Positions 46,153 through 57,365 of a stretch of 64,000 nt of DNA are shown piece after piece. The notes under the pieces were generated by a model, which saw nothing but the letters and a program-made list of their open reading frames with translations, was not told where the DNA came from and made no database searches. Source of the stretch: Smallanthus sonchifolius. Taxonomy: Eukaryota; Streptophyta; Magnoliopsida; Asterales; Asteraceae. Both the position numbers and the translations under genes were made by a program. Each line of letters opens with the position of its first letter. Position 1 is the stretch's first letter. The stretch is from positions 29,444,350 to 29,508,349 of the forward strand of contig CM042030.1 of the NCBI GenBank assembly GCA_023525975.1, in the 5' to 3' direction.

Positions 46153-47236
46153 TCAAATCATCATGCCGAAGTCATCTATTTCGAGAAGTGCATCCGAATA
46201 CCTCTACCATCGGGAGAAACGTTAAGAGTCTTTGGTGAAAAGCCTTGCAAGGGACTAAAGTTAATGTCATGCACTACCGCCCAAAAGTACTTACGAAAGA
46301 AGTACGTGGTCTTCTTAGCTCATATTGTTCAAAAGGAGGTCAAAGAAAAGAGTATCCAAGACATTCCCATCATTTGGGATTTTCCCGAAGTATTTCCCGA
46401 AGATCTATCCGGTCTTCCACCCGTTCGACAAGTAGAATTTCGCATTGATCTTGTGCCCGGAGCTAACCCCGTGGCTAGAGCTCCTTACCGTCTTGCACCT
46501 TCTGAAATGCAAGAACTTGCAAGTCAACTTCAAGAGCTCTCCGATAAAGGATTCATTCGTCCAAGTCATTCACCGTGGGGTGCACCCGTCTTGTTCGTCA
46601 AAAAGAAAGATGGATCATTCCGCATGTGTATTGACTACCGCGAACTCAACAAGCTTACCATCAAGAACCGTTACCCTTTGCCTAGAATTGATGACCTCTT
46701 TGATCAACTTCAAGGTTCGACCTGCTTCTCAAAGATTGATCTTCGATCTGGTTATCATCAACTTCGTGTACAAGAGGAAGATATTCCAAAGACTGCCTTC
46801 CGAACAAGGTATGGTCACTACGAGTTCATGGTCATGCCTTTTAGACTAACCAATGCACCCGTGGTCTTCATGGACCTCATGAATCGTGTGTGCAAACCGT
46901 ACCTTGATAAATTTGTGATCGTCTTCATTGACGATATCTTAATCTACTCCAAAACTAAAGCCGTAATGAGCAACACCTTAGACTGGTTTTGGACCTCTTG
47001 AGGAAGGAACAATTATATGCCAAATTCTCCAAATGTGAATTTTGGTTAAAGGAAGTTTAATTTCTTGGTCATATCGTCAACGACAAGGGTATTCATGTTG
47101 ACCCTGCTAAGATCGAAGCAGTTAAGAATTGGAATGCCCCGAAGACCCCCACCGAAGTTCGTTCATTTCTTGGTCTTGCGGGATATTACCGCCGCTTCAT
47201 CTCAAATTTCTCTAAGATTGCTGTCCCTCTTACCAC
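46153..47236 (+). pseudogene. A2 protease tail and reverse transcriptase
   Basis: Begins in the protease C-terminus (IYFEKCIRIPLPSGETL), then the linker FPEVFPEDLSGLPPVRQVEF and RT: CIDYRELNKLTIKNRYPLPR, FSKIDLRSGYHQL and the catalytic FIDDILIYSK (about 46922-46950) with both Asp kept. The frame breaks just after (about 46960). A TAA replaces Gln near 47058, and GLAGYYRRFI follows. An upstream ATG at 46111 in the antisense G LTR makes a chimeric frame, an accident of the junction. Confidence 0.9.
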
Positions 47237-49149
47237 TTTGACCAACAAGGGTAAAACTTATGAATGGGGACCGAAACAAGAAGAAGCGTTCCAAACTCTC
47301 AAGCAAAAGTTGTGCAATGCTCCTATCTTGACTTTCCCTGATGGGAATGATGATCTAGATGTCTACTGTAATGCTTCCAACCAAGGCCTCGGTTGTGTAC
47401 TCATGCAACGAGGCAAAGTAATCGCTTATGCATCGAGGCAACTCAAGATTCATGAGAAGAATTATACAACGCACGATCTCGAGTTGGGTGCAGTTGTATT
47501 TGCACTGAAGATTTGGAGACACTACCTCTATGGCACAAAATGCGTGGTATTCACCGACCACAAAAGTCTCAAACACATCTTCAACCAAAAAGAACTCAAT
47601 ATGAGACAACGACGTTGGGTTGAACTCCTTAACGACTATGACTGCGAAATTCGTTACCATCCCGGCAAAGCGAATGTTGTAGCCGACGCTTTTAGTCGAA
47701 AGGACCATGTCATGCTTCAATGTGTTCGAATTCAAACCGACATTCAAAACCGCATCTTAGAAGCTCAACACGTCTCAGTCACCAAGGGTAACATGTATGA
47801 GGAAATGTCGTGTGGTGTTGAACTTCAACTTGAATCAAAACCCAATGGCTTACTTTATTACTTGAACCGTATTTGGGTTCCCGATCGTGATGATCTCCGT
47901 ACGTTTCTTATGAACGACGCTCACAAGACTCGTTATTCTATTCATCCTGGTGCGGACAAAATGTACCAAGATCTTCGCCAACAATATTGGTGGCCCGGTA
48001 TGAAAAAGGACATTGCTCTCTATGTTGCCAAATGTCTAACGTGCTCCAAGATCAAAGCCGAACACCAACGTCCTTCCGGATTACTTGAACAACCGGATAT
48101 TCCCATGTGGAAATGGGAGAACTTAGCTATGGATTTCATTACCAAACTCCCTCGCACCTCAAGTGGTTATGATAGCATTTGGGTGATTATTGATCGTCTC
48201 ACCAAATCTGCTCATTTCTTACCTATCCGTGAAGACTACCGGTTGATAAACTAGCCCGAATTTACATGGAAGAAATTATGAGCCGGCATGGCGTTCCCTT
48301 AAACATAATCTCTGATAGGGATGCTCGGTTCACCTCTCGCTTTTGGCAATCTCTCCAAACTGCACTTGGTACACGATTGGATTTGAGCACGGCCTACCAT
48401 CCTCAAACTGATGGTCAGACCGAGCGAACAATCCAAACTCTTGAGGATATGCTTAGAGCTTGTGTAATTGATTTTGGTGGCAATTGGGATTCACATCTAT
48501 CTCTAATCGAGTTCTCCTACAATAATAGCTACCACACGAGTATCAACATGGCTCCAATTGAATCTCTCTATGGTCGTAAGTGTCGTTCTCCTATCTATTG
48601 GAACGAGATTGGTGAAGCACAAATCACCGGTCCCGAGCTAATTCAAGAAACATCCGACAAGATTATTCAAATCCGTGACAACATTCGAGTAGCGAGAAGT
48701 CGGCAAAAGTGTTATGCCGACAAACGACGAAAGCCCTTGGAATTCCAAGTCGGTGACCTTGTTCTTCTAAAGGTGTCTCCATGAAGGGTGTGATCCATTT
48801 TGGAAAGAAAGGTAAATTATCACCTCGCTATGTGGGTCCATTTAAGATCCTTGAAAGGATTGGGAACGTGGCTTACAAACTCGATTTACCTCCATCACTC
48901 GGCAATGTGCATCCTACATTTCAAGTGTCTAATCTGAAGAAATGCCTTGCTGATGAGAATCTTCACATACCCCTTAACGATGTGCGCATTGACGAAACGA
49001 TGCACTTCGTTGAGAGACCAGTGGAAGTCATGGATCATGAAATCAAACAGCTCAAGCGAAGTCGTATCCCTATTGTCAAAGTTTGTTGGGAATCTAAGCG
49101 TGGTCCTGAATTTACTTGGGAACGAGAGGACCAAATGAAGCTCAAATGA
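47237..49149 (+). pseudogene. A2 RNase H and integrase, broken
   Basis: RNase H (47238-47700) has VYCNASNQGLGCVLMQRG: the first catalytic Asp is Asn. FTDHKSLKHIFNQKELNMRQ and NVVADAFSRK are kept. Integrase follows with its zinc domain (HPGADKMYQDLRQQYWWPG, CLTCSKIKAEH) and core start MDFITKLPRT. A one-base loss near 48235 shifts the frame. The core continues (HPQTDGQTERTIQTLEDMLR) until a TGA at 48782-48784 replaces Trp. The final part has LSPRYVGPFKILERIGNVAY and a chromodomain-like end (KVCWESKRGPEFTWERED), stop at 49149. Confidence 0.9.
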
Positions 49150-49189
49150 AGCTAAATTTCAGGACGAAATTCCCTCAACATGGGGAGAC
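49150..49189 (+). promoter_or_regulatory. A2 pre-PPT hairpin and polypurine tract
   Basis: AATTTC-AGGAC-GAAATT (49155-49171), then AACATGGGGAGAC (49178-49189) directly before the 3' LTR. Confidence 0.85.
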
Positions 49190-51609
49190 TGTAACATTTC
49201 CGATTTTTAGTTTCCCTATTTCAATTCAATGTAATGCATTTCAAACCCAATTCTAGTGTACTGTTTTGTTCTATTCGTACCATTAATTAAATACTATATT
49301 TCAATACAAATCCGCAAATTTTACTCGGTTATAACCTACTAAAACACTACATAAGTATCAATTTATACAAATATGTCAAAGACTGAAGTTACAAGGTCTG
49401 ATGTTGAAAAGTAACAAGAAACCCTAATAGGCACGGTCGCGCCTCGTTCTGGCACGGTCGCGCCAAGTGCTTTGGCACGGTTGCGCGACTTGCTTTGGAA
49501 CGGTCGCGCCTGGTGCCTTGGCACGGTCGCGCCGCATATGGGCACGGTCGCGCCTAGTACCAGTTGAAACGTAAATACGGTTTTAAACGCGAGATCGTTG
49601 AGTTATCGTAACCGGTATTCACTTCATTATCATTAACAAGAATAATAAGGCTATCAATTACAATAATTAACTCAGTATAATTCGATTAGCCTCAAAACCG
49701 TCAAAACAATTCACGAAACCACGATTCTCCCTTTTCAATCCAAATTCTCTCAAGCAAACTCTCTATACGTATCACTCGATCCTCTCTAAAGTTTCTGGAC
49801 ACGTTGGTGTAGCCGGAGTTGCAGCATAGAGCACCGGAAAATCAAACCGCCGACGCCGGAACTCTCCTCAACCGTTCTCTATCAGTTCATAGATCAAAAG
49901 CCCCAACTTAATTGGGGCTTACAATATGAAAATTGTCACGAACCCGATTCTATATTTCGTTCAAAAATAATTTAATCGAATCGAATCGTAGATACCCTTT
50001 AAATACAATTAATCTATACAAAAAGATTCGTGATGATCTAATGGGTGAAAGCCTCATGAATTCCAACATTTACAATATAAGAATTAGTCAAATTGAATCT
50101 GTTTTGGAACAAACACGGTCGCGCTAATCATATAGCGCGGTCGTGCGTCACACACCCAGACCCAGTCATGCCCCTGGCTAGACTTGGTCATGCCTCAAAA
50201 CCCTAGACACGGTCGTGCCTGGCCCAAGACACGATCGTGCCTAGTGAACAGCCCAATTATACATTATGTTTGATCAACACGGTCGCGTCCCTGACTAGCA
50301 CGGTCGCGCCCGTGGTCCTAGCACGATCGTGCCTTGTTCTAAGCACGGTCGTGTGTGAGAAAAATCTTAGCAGAATAATTATTTCCATAAATTAAAAACA
50401 ATAAGTATTTCAAATTAATTTTTAAATAAAAATAATTGATTTTATAAAATAAATAAATAGAAATTAATTATTTAAAACTTACAAAATTAAATTCACACTT
50501 AAATATTATTTACACCAATTACTTAAACATCTTTATGAAAATAAAGTAAAGACATTTATAATTATTTTAATACATCTAATACAACTAAATGACTAAGTTA
50601 CAAATAAATAAATAAGGTAACGATTATTTATTTAATCAACATTTAAACAAAAATCATATAGTTAGGTACCTCTAATACTTAACTTATTTTTATAAATAAT
50701 AATTTTGTTTTATTAGTTATTCCAAACTCAAACCCTAATTTATACAACACTATTCAAGTACAAACCACAAGCTTTACACACACAACCAATTCAATCCTAG
50801 ACTTAAACATAGAATATTGAACATACTATTAATCCTATATACACTCCACACTAGGTTAACGTTGTGCATTACAAGGATCTCAATTCTAGGTAGTATTTCG
50901 TGTTAGCTACGCCTTCAAAACAAGTGAGTATTACATAGCCCCTTTTACTCTTTTACACTTTTTGGGGTGGAACATGAACAATATAAAACACTATTACTTA
51001 CACTTACACAAACTACACAAGTACAAATCCGCTTTACATTCATGTGTGCAATTTGAGCTTTATGCCCGAGTGCTAGTTGTGCTAACTTTTGTATGCGATT
51101 ATGTGCAATCATTAACTATTCAAGCCGACGGTAAACAATGATAGTTCTATTGAGTCTGACAAACCCCCCCCAGGTAGGGTGATTGTAACCGACAACACAA
51201 TTTTTGCATGCTAGTTACAAAGGTTTGATTGTACTTGGTTACACAATAGCTGCTCTTCATAAATGCCTTATTTTATCATGATATGTAAGGATTTGTTTAT
51301 TTACAAACTATATGCTATCTATATACAAACCTGTGTATGCTCACCAACTTTTTAGTTGACCTTATTTTATTCATGTTTCAGGTACTAATGTGTGATTTGA
51401 TCAAGATTTGCTACACATAGGCTTTGGGACTTAGTAAATTTGAATAAAGGATTTTATGTATCTCAATTATGTTCTTTTTTGGATTTGGTTATGTTTGGAT
51501 TATTTGAAATGAAATTGATGTTTAATATATTACAATTTAGTCAACCTTGTGCTCATGAACAGTCTACATGTCCCGCCCCGATGATTCCGCCGTCGGTTGG
51601 GGTGTGACA
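49190..51609 (+). repeat. Element A2 3' LTR (2420 bp)
   Basis: Starts TGTAACATTTCC, ends GGGGTGTGACA. Colinear with the 5' LTR but lacking solo LTR J and with small indels, including one palindrome-unit difference in the first array (49432-49553) and a shorter second one (about 50110-50240). The target copy follows at 51610. Confidence 0.93.
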
Positions 51610-51614
51610 ATTTT

Positions 51615-53160
51615 CCCCCAACAAACCGGGGTCCTACATTTCCTCCCATACAACATTTCAAATGGCGGCATGCCAATAGTTGAGTGATAACTGTTGTTAT
51701 ATGAAAATTCTGCCAATGGTAGATGGTTGTCCCAGCTCCCACCGAAGTCAATTATACAGGCCCGGAGCATGTCCTCCAAGGTCTGAATGGTCCTTTCCGA
51801 TTGTCCATCGGTTTGGGGGTGGTAAGCTATGCTAATGTTTAGTCTAGTGCCCATTGGTTCGTTGAATTTCTTCCAAAACCTTGACGTGAATCTAATATCC
51901 ATGTCGGACACAATCGACAGCGGCATACCATGTCTACTCACAACTTCCTTAATAAATATTTCTGCTAGTCTTTCTGACGAAGAAGTCTCACGTATTGGCA
52001 AGAAGTGAGCACTTTTCGTCAAGCGGTCGGCGCACCTAGATGGTATCATTGCCTTTAGCTGTTCGCGGTAGCTTGGTAATGAAGTCCATTGTGATCTCCT
52101 CCCACTTCCATTCTGGTATTGGTAAATGTTGCATTTTACCGCATGGTTTCTGGTGCTCAGCCTTAACTAGGGAACACGTTAGGCACTTGTTCACGTACTC
52201 AGTCACATCATTCTTCATAACAGGCCACCAGTACTCTTTCTTCAAGTCTTGATACATTTTTTTTGTCCCAAGGTGGATAGAATAGCGAGACTTATGGGCC
52301 TCATCGAGTATTTTGCCTCTAAGCTCGCCAATCTTAGGTATCCACATCCGGCCAAACCTAGTTCGTACACCGTATGCATTTGCATCCAGATTTCCTTATT
52401 GTCCTACTATTCTTTCCCATTTTATATTTCTTTCTAATAGTGCTTCATCTTGTGCCTTTGAAATTTCACTCATCAAATCAGGCGTTATAATCAGCTGACA
52501 CGCTTTGATTCGGATAGGTTCCGATTCTTCCTTTTTGCTTAAAGCGTCAGCCTCTACGTTTGCCTTGCCTGGATGGTACAATATCTCACAATCATAGTCC
52601 TTCAGTAGCTCTAACCACCTCCTTTGTCTAATGTCTAATTCCTTTTGTTTGAAAAAGTACTTCAGACTTTTGTGATCGGAGTAAATGGTGCATTTAACTC
52701 CATATAGATAGTGCCTCCATATTTTCAACGTGAAAACTACTGCTGCCAACTCTAGATCGTGAGTTGGGTAGTTAACCTCATGAATCTTTAGTTTCCGCGA
52801 GGCATAAGCAATTACCTTTCCTCGTTGCATAAGTACGCATCCTAAACCTTGACCCGAGGCGTCAGAGTAGACTACTAAGTCTTCATTTCCCTCAGGTAGT
52901 GCCAAGACTGGAGCTTGGGTTAATCATGTCTTAAGTTCCTCAAACGCATTGTTTTGGGTTGGGCCCCATTCGTACTTTACTTCCTTACGTGTTAGCTTTG
53001 TCAGCGGCGAGGCTATTCTCGAGAAATCCTGAATGAATCTCCGATAGTATCCTGCCAATCCCAGAAAACTTCGTATCTCTGTTGGCGTTTTCGGGATGTT
53101 CCAACCTTTTACGGTTTCGATCTTTGTAGGATCCACCATAATGCCGTTTAGGTTTATGAC
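51615..53160 (-). pseudogene. D RNase H and integrase core
   Basis: From right: RT connection YYRRFIQDFSRIASPLTKL (about 53040), RNase H with VVYSDASGQGLGCVLMQRG (catalytic Asp kept) and IYSDHKSLKYFFKQKELDIR (52500-52905). Then integrase zinc domain (HLGTKKMYQDLKKEYWWP, CLTCSLVKAEH, about 52130-52300), MDFITKLPRT, a break near 52040, then HPQTDGQSERTIQTLEDMLR and SYNNSYHSTIGMPPFEMLYG. Ends at the A2 insertion (51614). Stops near 53161, 52923 and 52395 and a frame change near 52040 disable it. Confidence 0.9.
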
Positions 53161-54365
53161 TTAACCTAGGAATTGGACTTCCCTAAGCCAGAACGCGCAT
53201 TTGGAGAATTTTACGTATAACTTTTCCTGCTTTAGCACCTCCAGAACCTCTCTTAGGTGGTAGTGGTGATCACCCCCGCTTTTCGAATATACCAGTATGT
53301 CGTCTATAAAAACTATAACTGATCGATCCAACATGGGTCGACATACTCTATTCATCAAGTCCATGAACGCTGCTGGCGTGTTGGTCAATCCGAAGGACAT
53401 CACGAGAAACTCATAATGCCCATAACGCGTGCGAAACGCGGTCTTTGGTACGTCCTCTTTTCTTACTTTCAACTGATTGTAACCCGAGCTAAGATCGATC
53501 TTTGAGAACCAACTCGCACCTTGCAGTTGATCAAAAAGGTCGTCAATTCTATGTAGTGGGTATTTGTTCTTTACTGTCCTCTTGTTCAGTTCGCGGTATT
53601 CAATGCACATGCGCATGCTGCCGTCCTTCTTCTTTACAAATAGTACCAGAGTGCCCCATGGTGAAATGCTCGGTCAAATAAATCCTTTTTCTGTTAGTTC
53701 CTCTAGTTCAGACATCAATTATTTCATTTCTGACGGAGCCAATCGGTAGGGGGCTTTGGCAACGGGCTCAGCTCCTGGCAATAAGTCAATCTGAAATTCT
53801 ATTTCCCGATCGGGTGGTAACCCGGGTAGATCCTCAGGGAATACTTCCGGAAAGTTGCACACCACGGGTACCTTCTTAAGTTCATTCATTTTCATTTTAT
53901 CGTCAATAACATATGCCAGATAAGCTTCGCAACCGCGCCTCATGTAACTTCCGGCCTTGGTCATCGAGATGACGTTCGGCATCGTGCAATTCCAATCCCC
54001 ATAAACCGTAATTGGGCTACCGCTTGGAGCTTTGAGGTGTATCCACTTACGTTTACATATGATTTGAGCTTCAATGGCAGCTAGCCAATCCATACCCAAT
54101 ACTATATCGAATCCTCCTAATGTGAGAAGGAACAATCTAGAAGGGAACTTATGACCCTTTGTTTCTATGATGCAATCCTCTGTTACTTGAAATACTGCCG
54201 AATTTTTACCAACGGCAGTTTGTATGCTAAAGGCCTTTACTATGGTGTTGATAGTGCAATCTAGTTTACGACTAAATGCATTGGATATAAAACTTTTACT
54301 TGCACCAGAGTAAAATAAAATAGCAGCATGTTCATTATTAACTAGGAACGTACCTGACACAACAT
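53161..54365 (-). pseudogene. D protease and reverse transcriptase
   Basis: The protease site reads LFYSGASKSF: the catalytic Asp, present in C, is Tyr. Then VLGMDWLAAIEAQ, YLAYVIDDKMKMNELKK and FPEVFPEDLPGLPPDRE. Stops lie at about 53718 and 53675. RT: CIEYRELNKRTVKNKYPLHR, FSKIDLSSGYNQL and FIDDILVYSKS (catalytic pair kept), then VKFSKCAFWLREVQFLG and a stop at 53161. Enzyme dead in the protease at least. Confidence 0.9.
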
Positions 54366-55602
54366 CAGGGTTTCCCCTTGCTTCCTCCTCAGTCAGGGCG
54401 TAGGCTCGAGTCCTAGCCTGCGGCTATTCCTTTTCAGTTTCCTTTTCTTTTCCCAAACCGGATTGTCTGGTTTTTCTGTAATCCCTAGCCGGGTGTCCAT
54501 ATCTTCTGCAACTTTGTCACTTGACGTCCTTTATGCAATCTCGGGAGTAGTGCCCCGGCCTCCCGCATTTATAGCACATGGTTGTGCCAACTAAACATTC
54601 GCCTTGGTGTTTCCTTGAGCATTTCCTACAAACTTCATACCCTTCTGCTCTAGGCTTCTTTACCTCATTGGCGTAGTTTCCATTTCCATATGCTTTGAAC
54701 GAGTTCTCCCATTTCCGTTTCGGAGCTTCAGGAGCTGTATCCTCGTTAGCATGATCGTCATAGACGATCCCCGACAGGTTGACTACCGACTAGAAGGTCG
54801 AGGGTAGGTTGGCTTTCACATGGACACGGACCCTTTGAGGTAGGCCCTTCACATAATACTTGATCATTCGTTCTTCTGTCTCCACCAGGTGGGGTACCAG
54901 TTGAGCTAGTTCATTGAACCTAGAAGTATACTGGCGGTGCGTCTTGCTGCCAGACTTGAAGTTTCGGAATTCATTTTCCACTCGATCAATTTTGTTCTAG
55001 GGACAAAACTTTTGAATTATCAGCTTCTTCAAGTCTTCCCATGTCATTCTGGCAAGAGCGTTTGGCGACTTTGTTCTCTGAATGTTCCTCCACCAACTTA
55101 GTGCCTCATTGGTGAAAGAATGAGCAACATACTTAACCGCCTGGTCCGGTCGACATTCACTGGTGTTGATTACAGCGTTCATCCTCTCAATCCATTCGAA
55201 CGTAGCCACAGAATCACTGTTTCCATCAAACTTGGGTGGGTCTCCGTCCTTGAAACCTTTGTAGGTACACCCACGATTGCTTGGTCCTATTTTCACTTCA
55301 TCCCCATCACTGTCGTACACTCTTTCTTCATGGTCTCCTTCGTCCTCCTCTCTACTTTTCTTTAGTGCCTCAGATAGTAGATCAGGCAATACTTTCTTCA
55401 GAGTGAGTACCACTTCGCGGGCAATAGCATCCCTGACCTCTGGTTCTAACTGTAAAGGCCCTTGATTGTCGTCCCTAGTTGGGGTCACCTCTGTTTCGTG
55501 CACACTTTCAATGTGTTCTGTGTGCACACTCTCTTCCTCTTCATGTCTTTGATTCAATGGAGGTCTACCGACTCGACGTCCTGTTCTTCCTCCACCAGCC
55601 AT
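54366..55602 (-). pseudogene. D gag, several stops
   Basis: Starts at 55602 (MAGGGRTGRRVGRPPLNQRH), colinear with C gag. A CAG codon has become TAG near 54996, and another TAG follows at about 54789. Zinc region relics: CRKCSRKHQGEC and CYKCGRPGHYSRDC near 54640-54530, then a third knuckle with lost Cys and a stop near 54525. The tail RTRAYALTEEEARGNPDVV leads into protease. Confidence 0.9.
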
Positions 55603-55957
55603 AGTTCCTAGTTTCCTGATAGTTATAAAGGAAATACATCAATACCATTCCTTCAGATCATAGTTTTAGAACAGTATGAGCAGGGTAAATTTTTAATTAC
55701 AGTGACCAGTTTGTGATTACTAATTTACATTGCTTTTCGGGTTCAAAACTCTTCAAATCGGTAGTGACATTAACATCTATTTGTTCTAAGTTAAGGTATC
55801 TATTCCTATCCAAGTGCATTAACTTTAGTACTTACTTACCGTGATGGCGTTGGCGTTGGTTACCCATACTGACATCCGTGCGTTGGTCTCATAATCAGTT
55901 TGAGTCGAGACATTTAAGGATGTCTGAATCTCTCAAACTATTGCTCTGATACCAACT
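55603..55957 (-). promoter_or_regulatory. D leader and primer-binding site
   Basis: TGGTATCAGAGC on the minus strand at 55954-55943, 3 bases from the 5' LTR. Non-coding leader similar to that of C. Confidence 0.9.
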
Positions 55958-57365
55958 TGTAAGGCCCCTTCCCGGGTAACCACACTTGTTGGATTTACTC
56001 ATAAACATAGTCGTAATTACTGAACTTAAATTTAAAACATTCGAATTCAATCATTACATAACATGACAGTGGAAGTCTTAACAATTAAAAACATAACATT
56101 ATCTTAACACATATACTAAAGTGGGATGCCAGTCTCGTGTCGGGTAACCTTCACTCCATCGCACGACCCTTTCTTCCTTTACCTGAAATGTATACTAAAA
56201 GTCAGCTAACGCTGGTGAGTTCTAGTTTAAAGACAATCATATATAATATTTATCTTATCATGAGTATTATATATATATATATATAATATACTTAACATTC
56301 GAGCCTTTACATATTCTTTGCTTTACTATTCTCACATAACATTCATACTGAGTACATACATATGCACATACATACTTACTTGGGGAGAATAATCATTTGG
56401 CCATAAACATAAGGGTGATCAACCCATCATACTTGTCGTGAATGTCACAAAGACATCTCAGTGAGAGCTACCGTCGTCGCCCTTTTCATAAACCGTCCGG
56501 CTCTAGAAAACCGTCCGTCGATACATAAATCCGTCCGGCAACCTTTGTCCGTCCGCTCTTAACCCGTTCTACCGTCATAGTACTGTCATTCGCCCGTCTT
56601 CCCTGGGGCATCCGTTTCACACGTGGCTATTATGTATGCAACCGTTCTACATGTAATAAGGCATTTTGCTTCGACCATCCATGAGTACCTTTCTTATACG
56701 TCCTAGCTTGCGAAGGAACGTTTATTTTTATCCCGGTTGCAAAATAGTCACGTGGTCGTCCGTCTGCCGAAGTAGCCGTTGTCATAGAAGCATTCATAAC
56801 GTTTACATACATTCATAACATGCAATATATATATATATATATAATATAAAGCAAGACTTCACTTATTTACGTTATGTCATTCTTTCGTTCATTCTTCATA
56901 ATCATATGTTTCATTCTTTGTTCATAATTCATTTCCGTATATAGGTGTATATAGGTGTATATATATATTTGTATACCACGTATGATCACATTGACATTCA
57001 TAGCATTTATTCATTTAGTGTATACACTTCAGCCCCAAAACATTTAAATTGATTTGCACATAACATAGAAGGGGGCACATAGAACTCACCTGATAGCTAG
57101 TCTTGGTTGTCCTAAACAAAGGTCCAACAACGTCACGTACGATCTGAATTAGGTAGTTAAATACACATCAGACCCAATCCCGACTCTAACGGTTTAATCA
57201 TTCTAAACATACTGACTTTACTTAACCAGCCTGCTGCCTGCGTACTTAGTAAGTGCGCAGGGCCTTGCTCATGCATACTTGACAAGTGCGCAGAGCATTC
57301 TTCTTGCGTACTTGGTAAGTACGCAGGATCTTCCTCCCGCGTACTTGGTAAGTACGTAGGACGTC
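55958..57365 (-). repeat. D 5' LTR, outer part lost
   Basis: Matches the 3' LTR (25913-27305) and breaks off inside the palindrome array after GGACGTCC. The promoter side (about 520 bp) is missing, and the next base belongs to element H pol. A (TA)n run is at 56826-56845 and palindromes at about 57237-57360. Confidence 0.92.

Larger units (their letters stand above)
28440..51609 (+). mobile_element. Ty3/gypsy element A2 with nested insertions
   Basis: Plus-strand element in the integrase gene of D. The flanks ATTTC (28435-28439) and ATTTT (51610-51614) are the target copies with one change. Parts: 5' LTR 28440-31472, primer site, leader, gag start 32179-32433, then element G, then pol from 46153, polypurine tract and 3' LTR 49190-51609. 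The rest of gag and nearly all of protease are deleted at the right junction of G. Removing J, the LTRs are about 2.5 and 2.42 kb. Confidence 0.92.
25913..57365 (-). mobile_element. Chromodomain Ty3/gypsy element D, split and 5'-truncated
   Basis: Minus-strand element: 5' LTR 57365-55958 (outer part missing), primer site, gag from 55602, protease, RT, RNase H and integrase to 51615. After the 23.2-kb insertion A2 it resumes with the integrase C-terminus and chromodomain (28434-27888), polypurine tract and 3' LTR (27833-25913). The two halves join in frame across the A2 target site. LTR type, gag and PR match element C. At the right the outer LTR is lost and D is fused to H. Confidence 0.92.

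Noticed and set aside
46111..47001. A 296-residue intact reverse transcriptase gene
   Set aside because: Its start is antisense LTR sequence from a deletion junction, and the frame breaks just after the FIDD motif.
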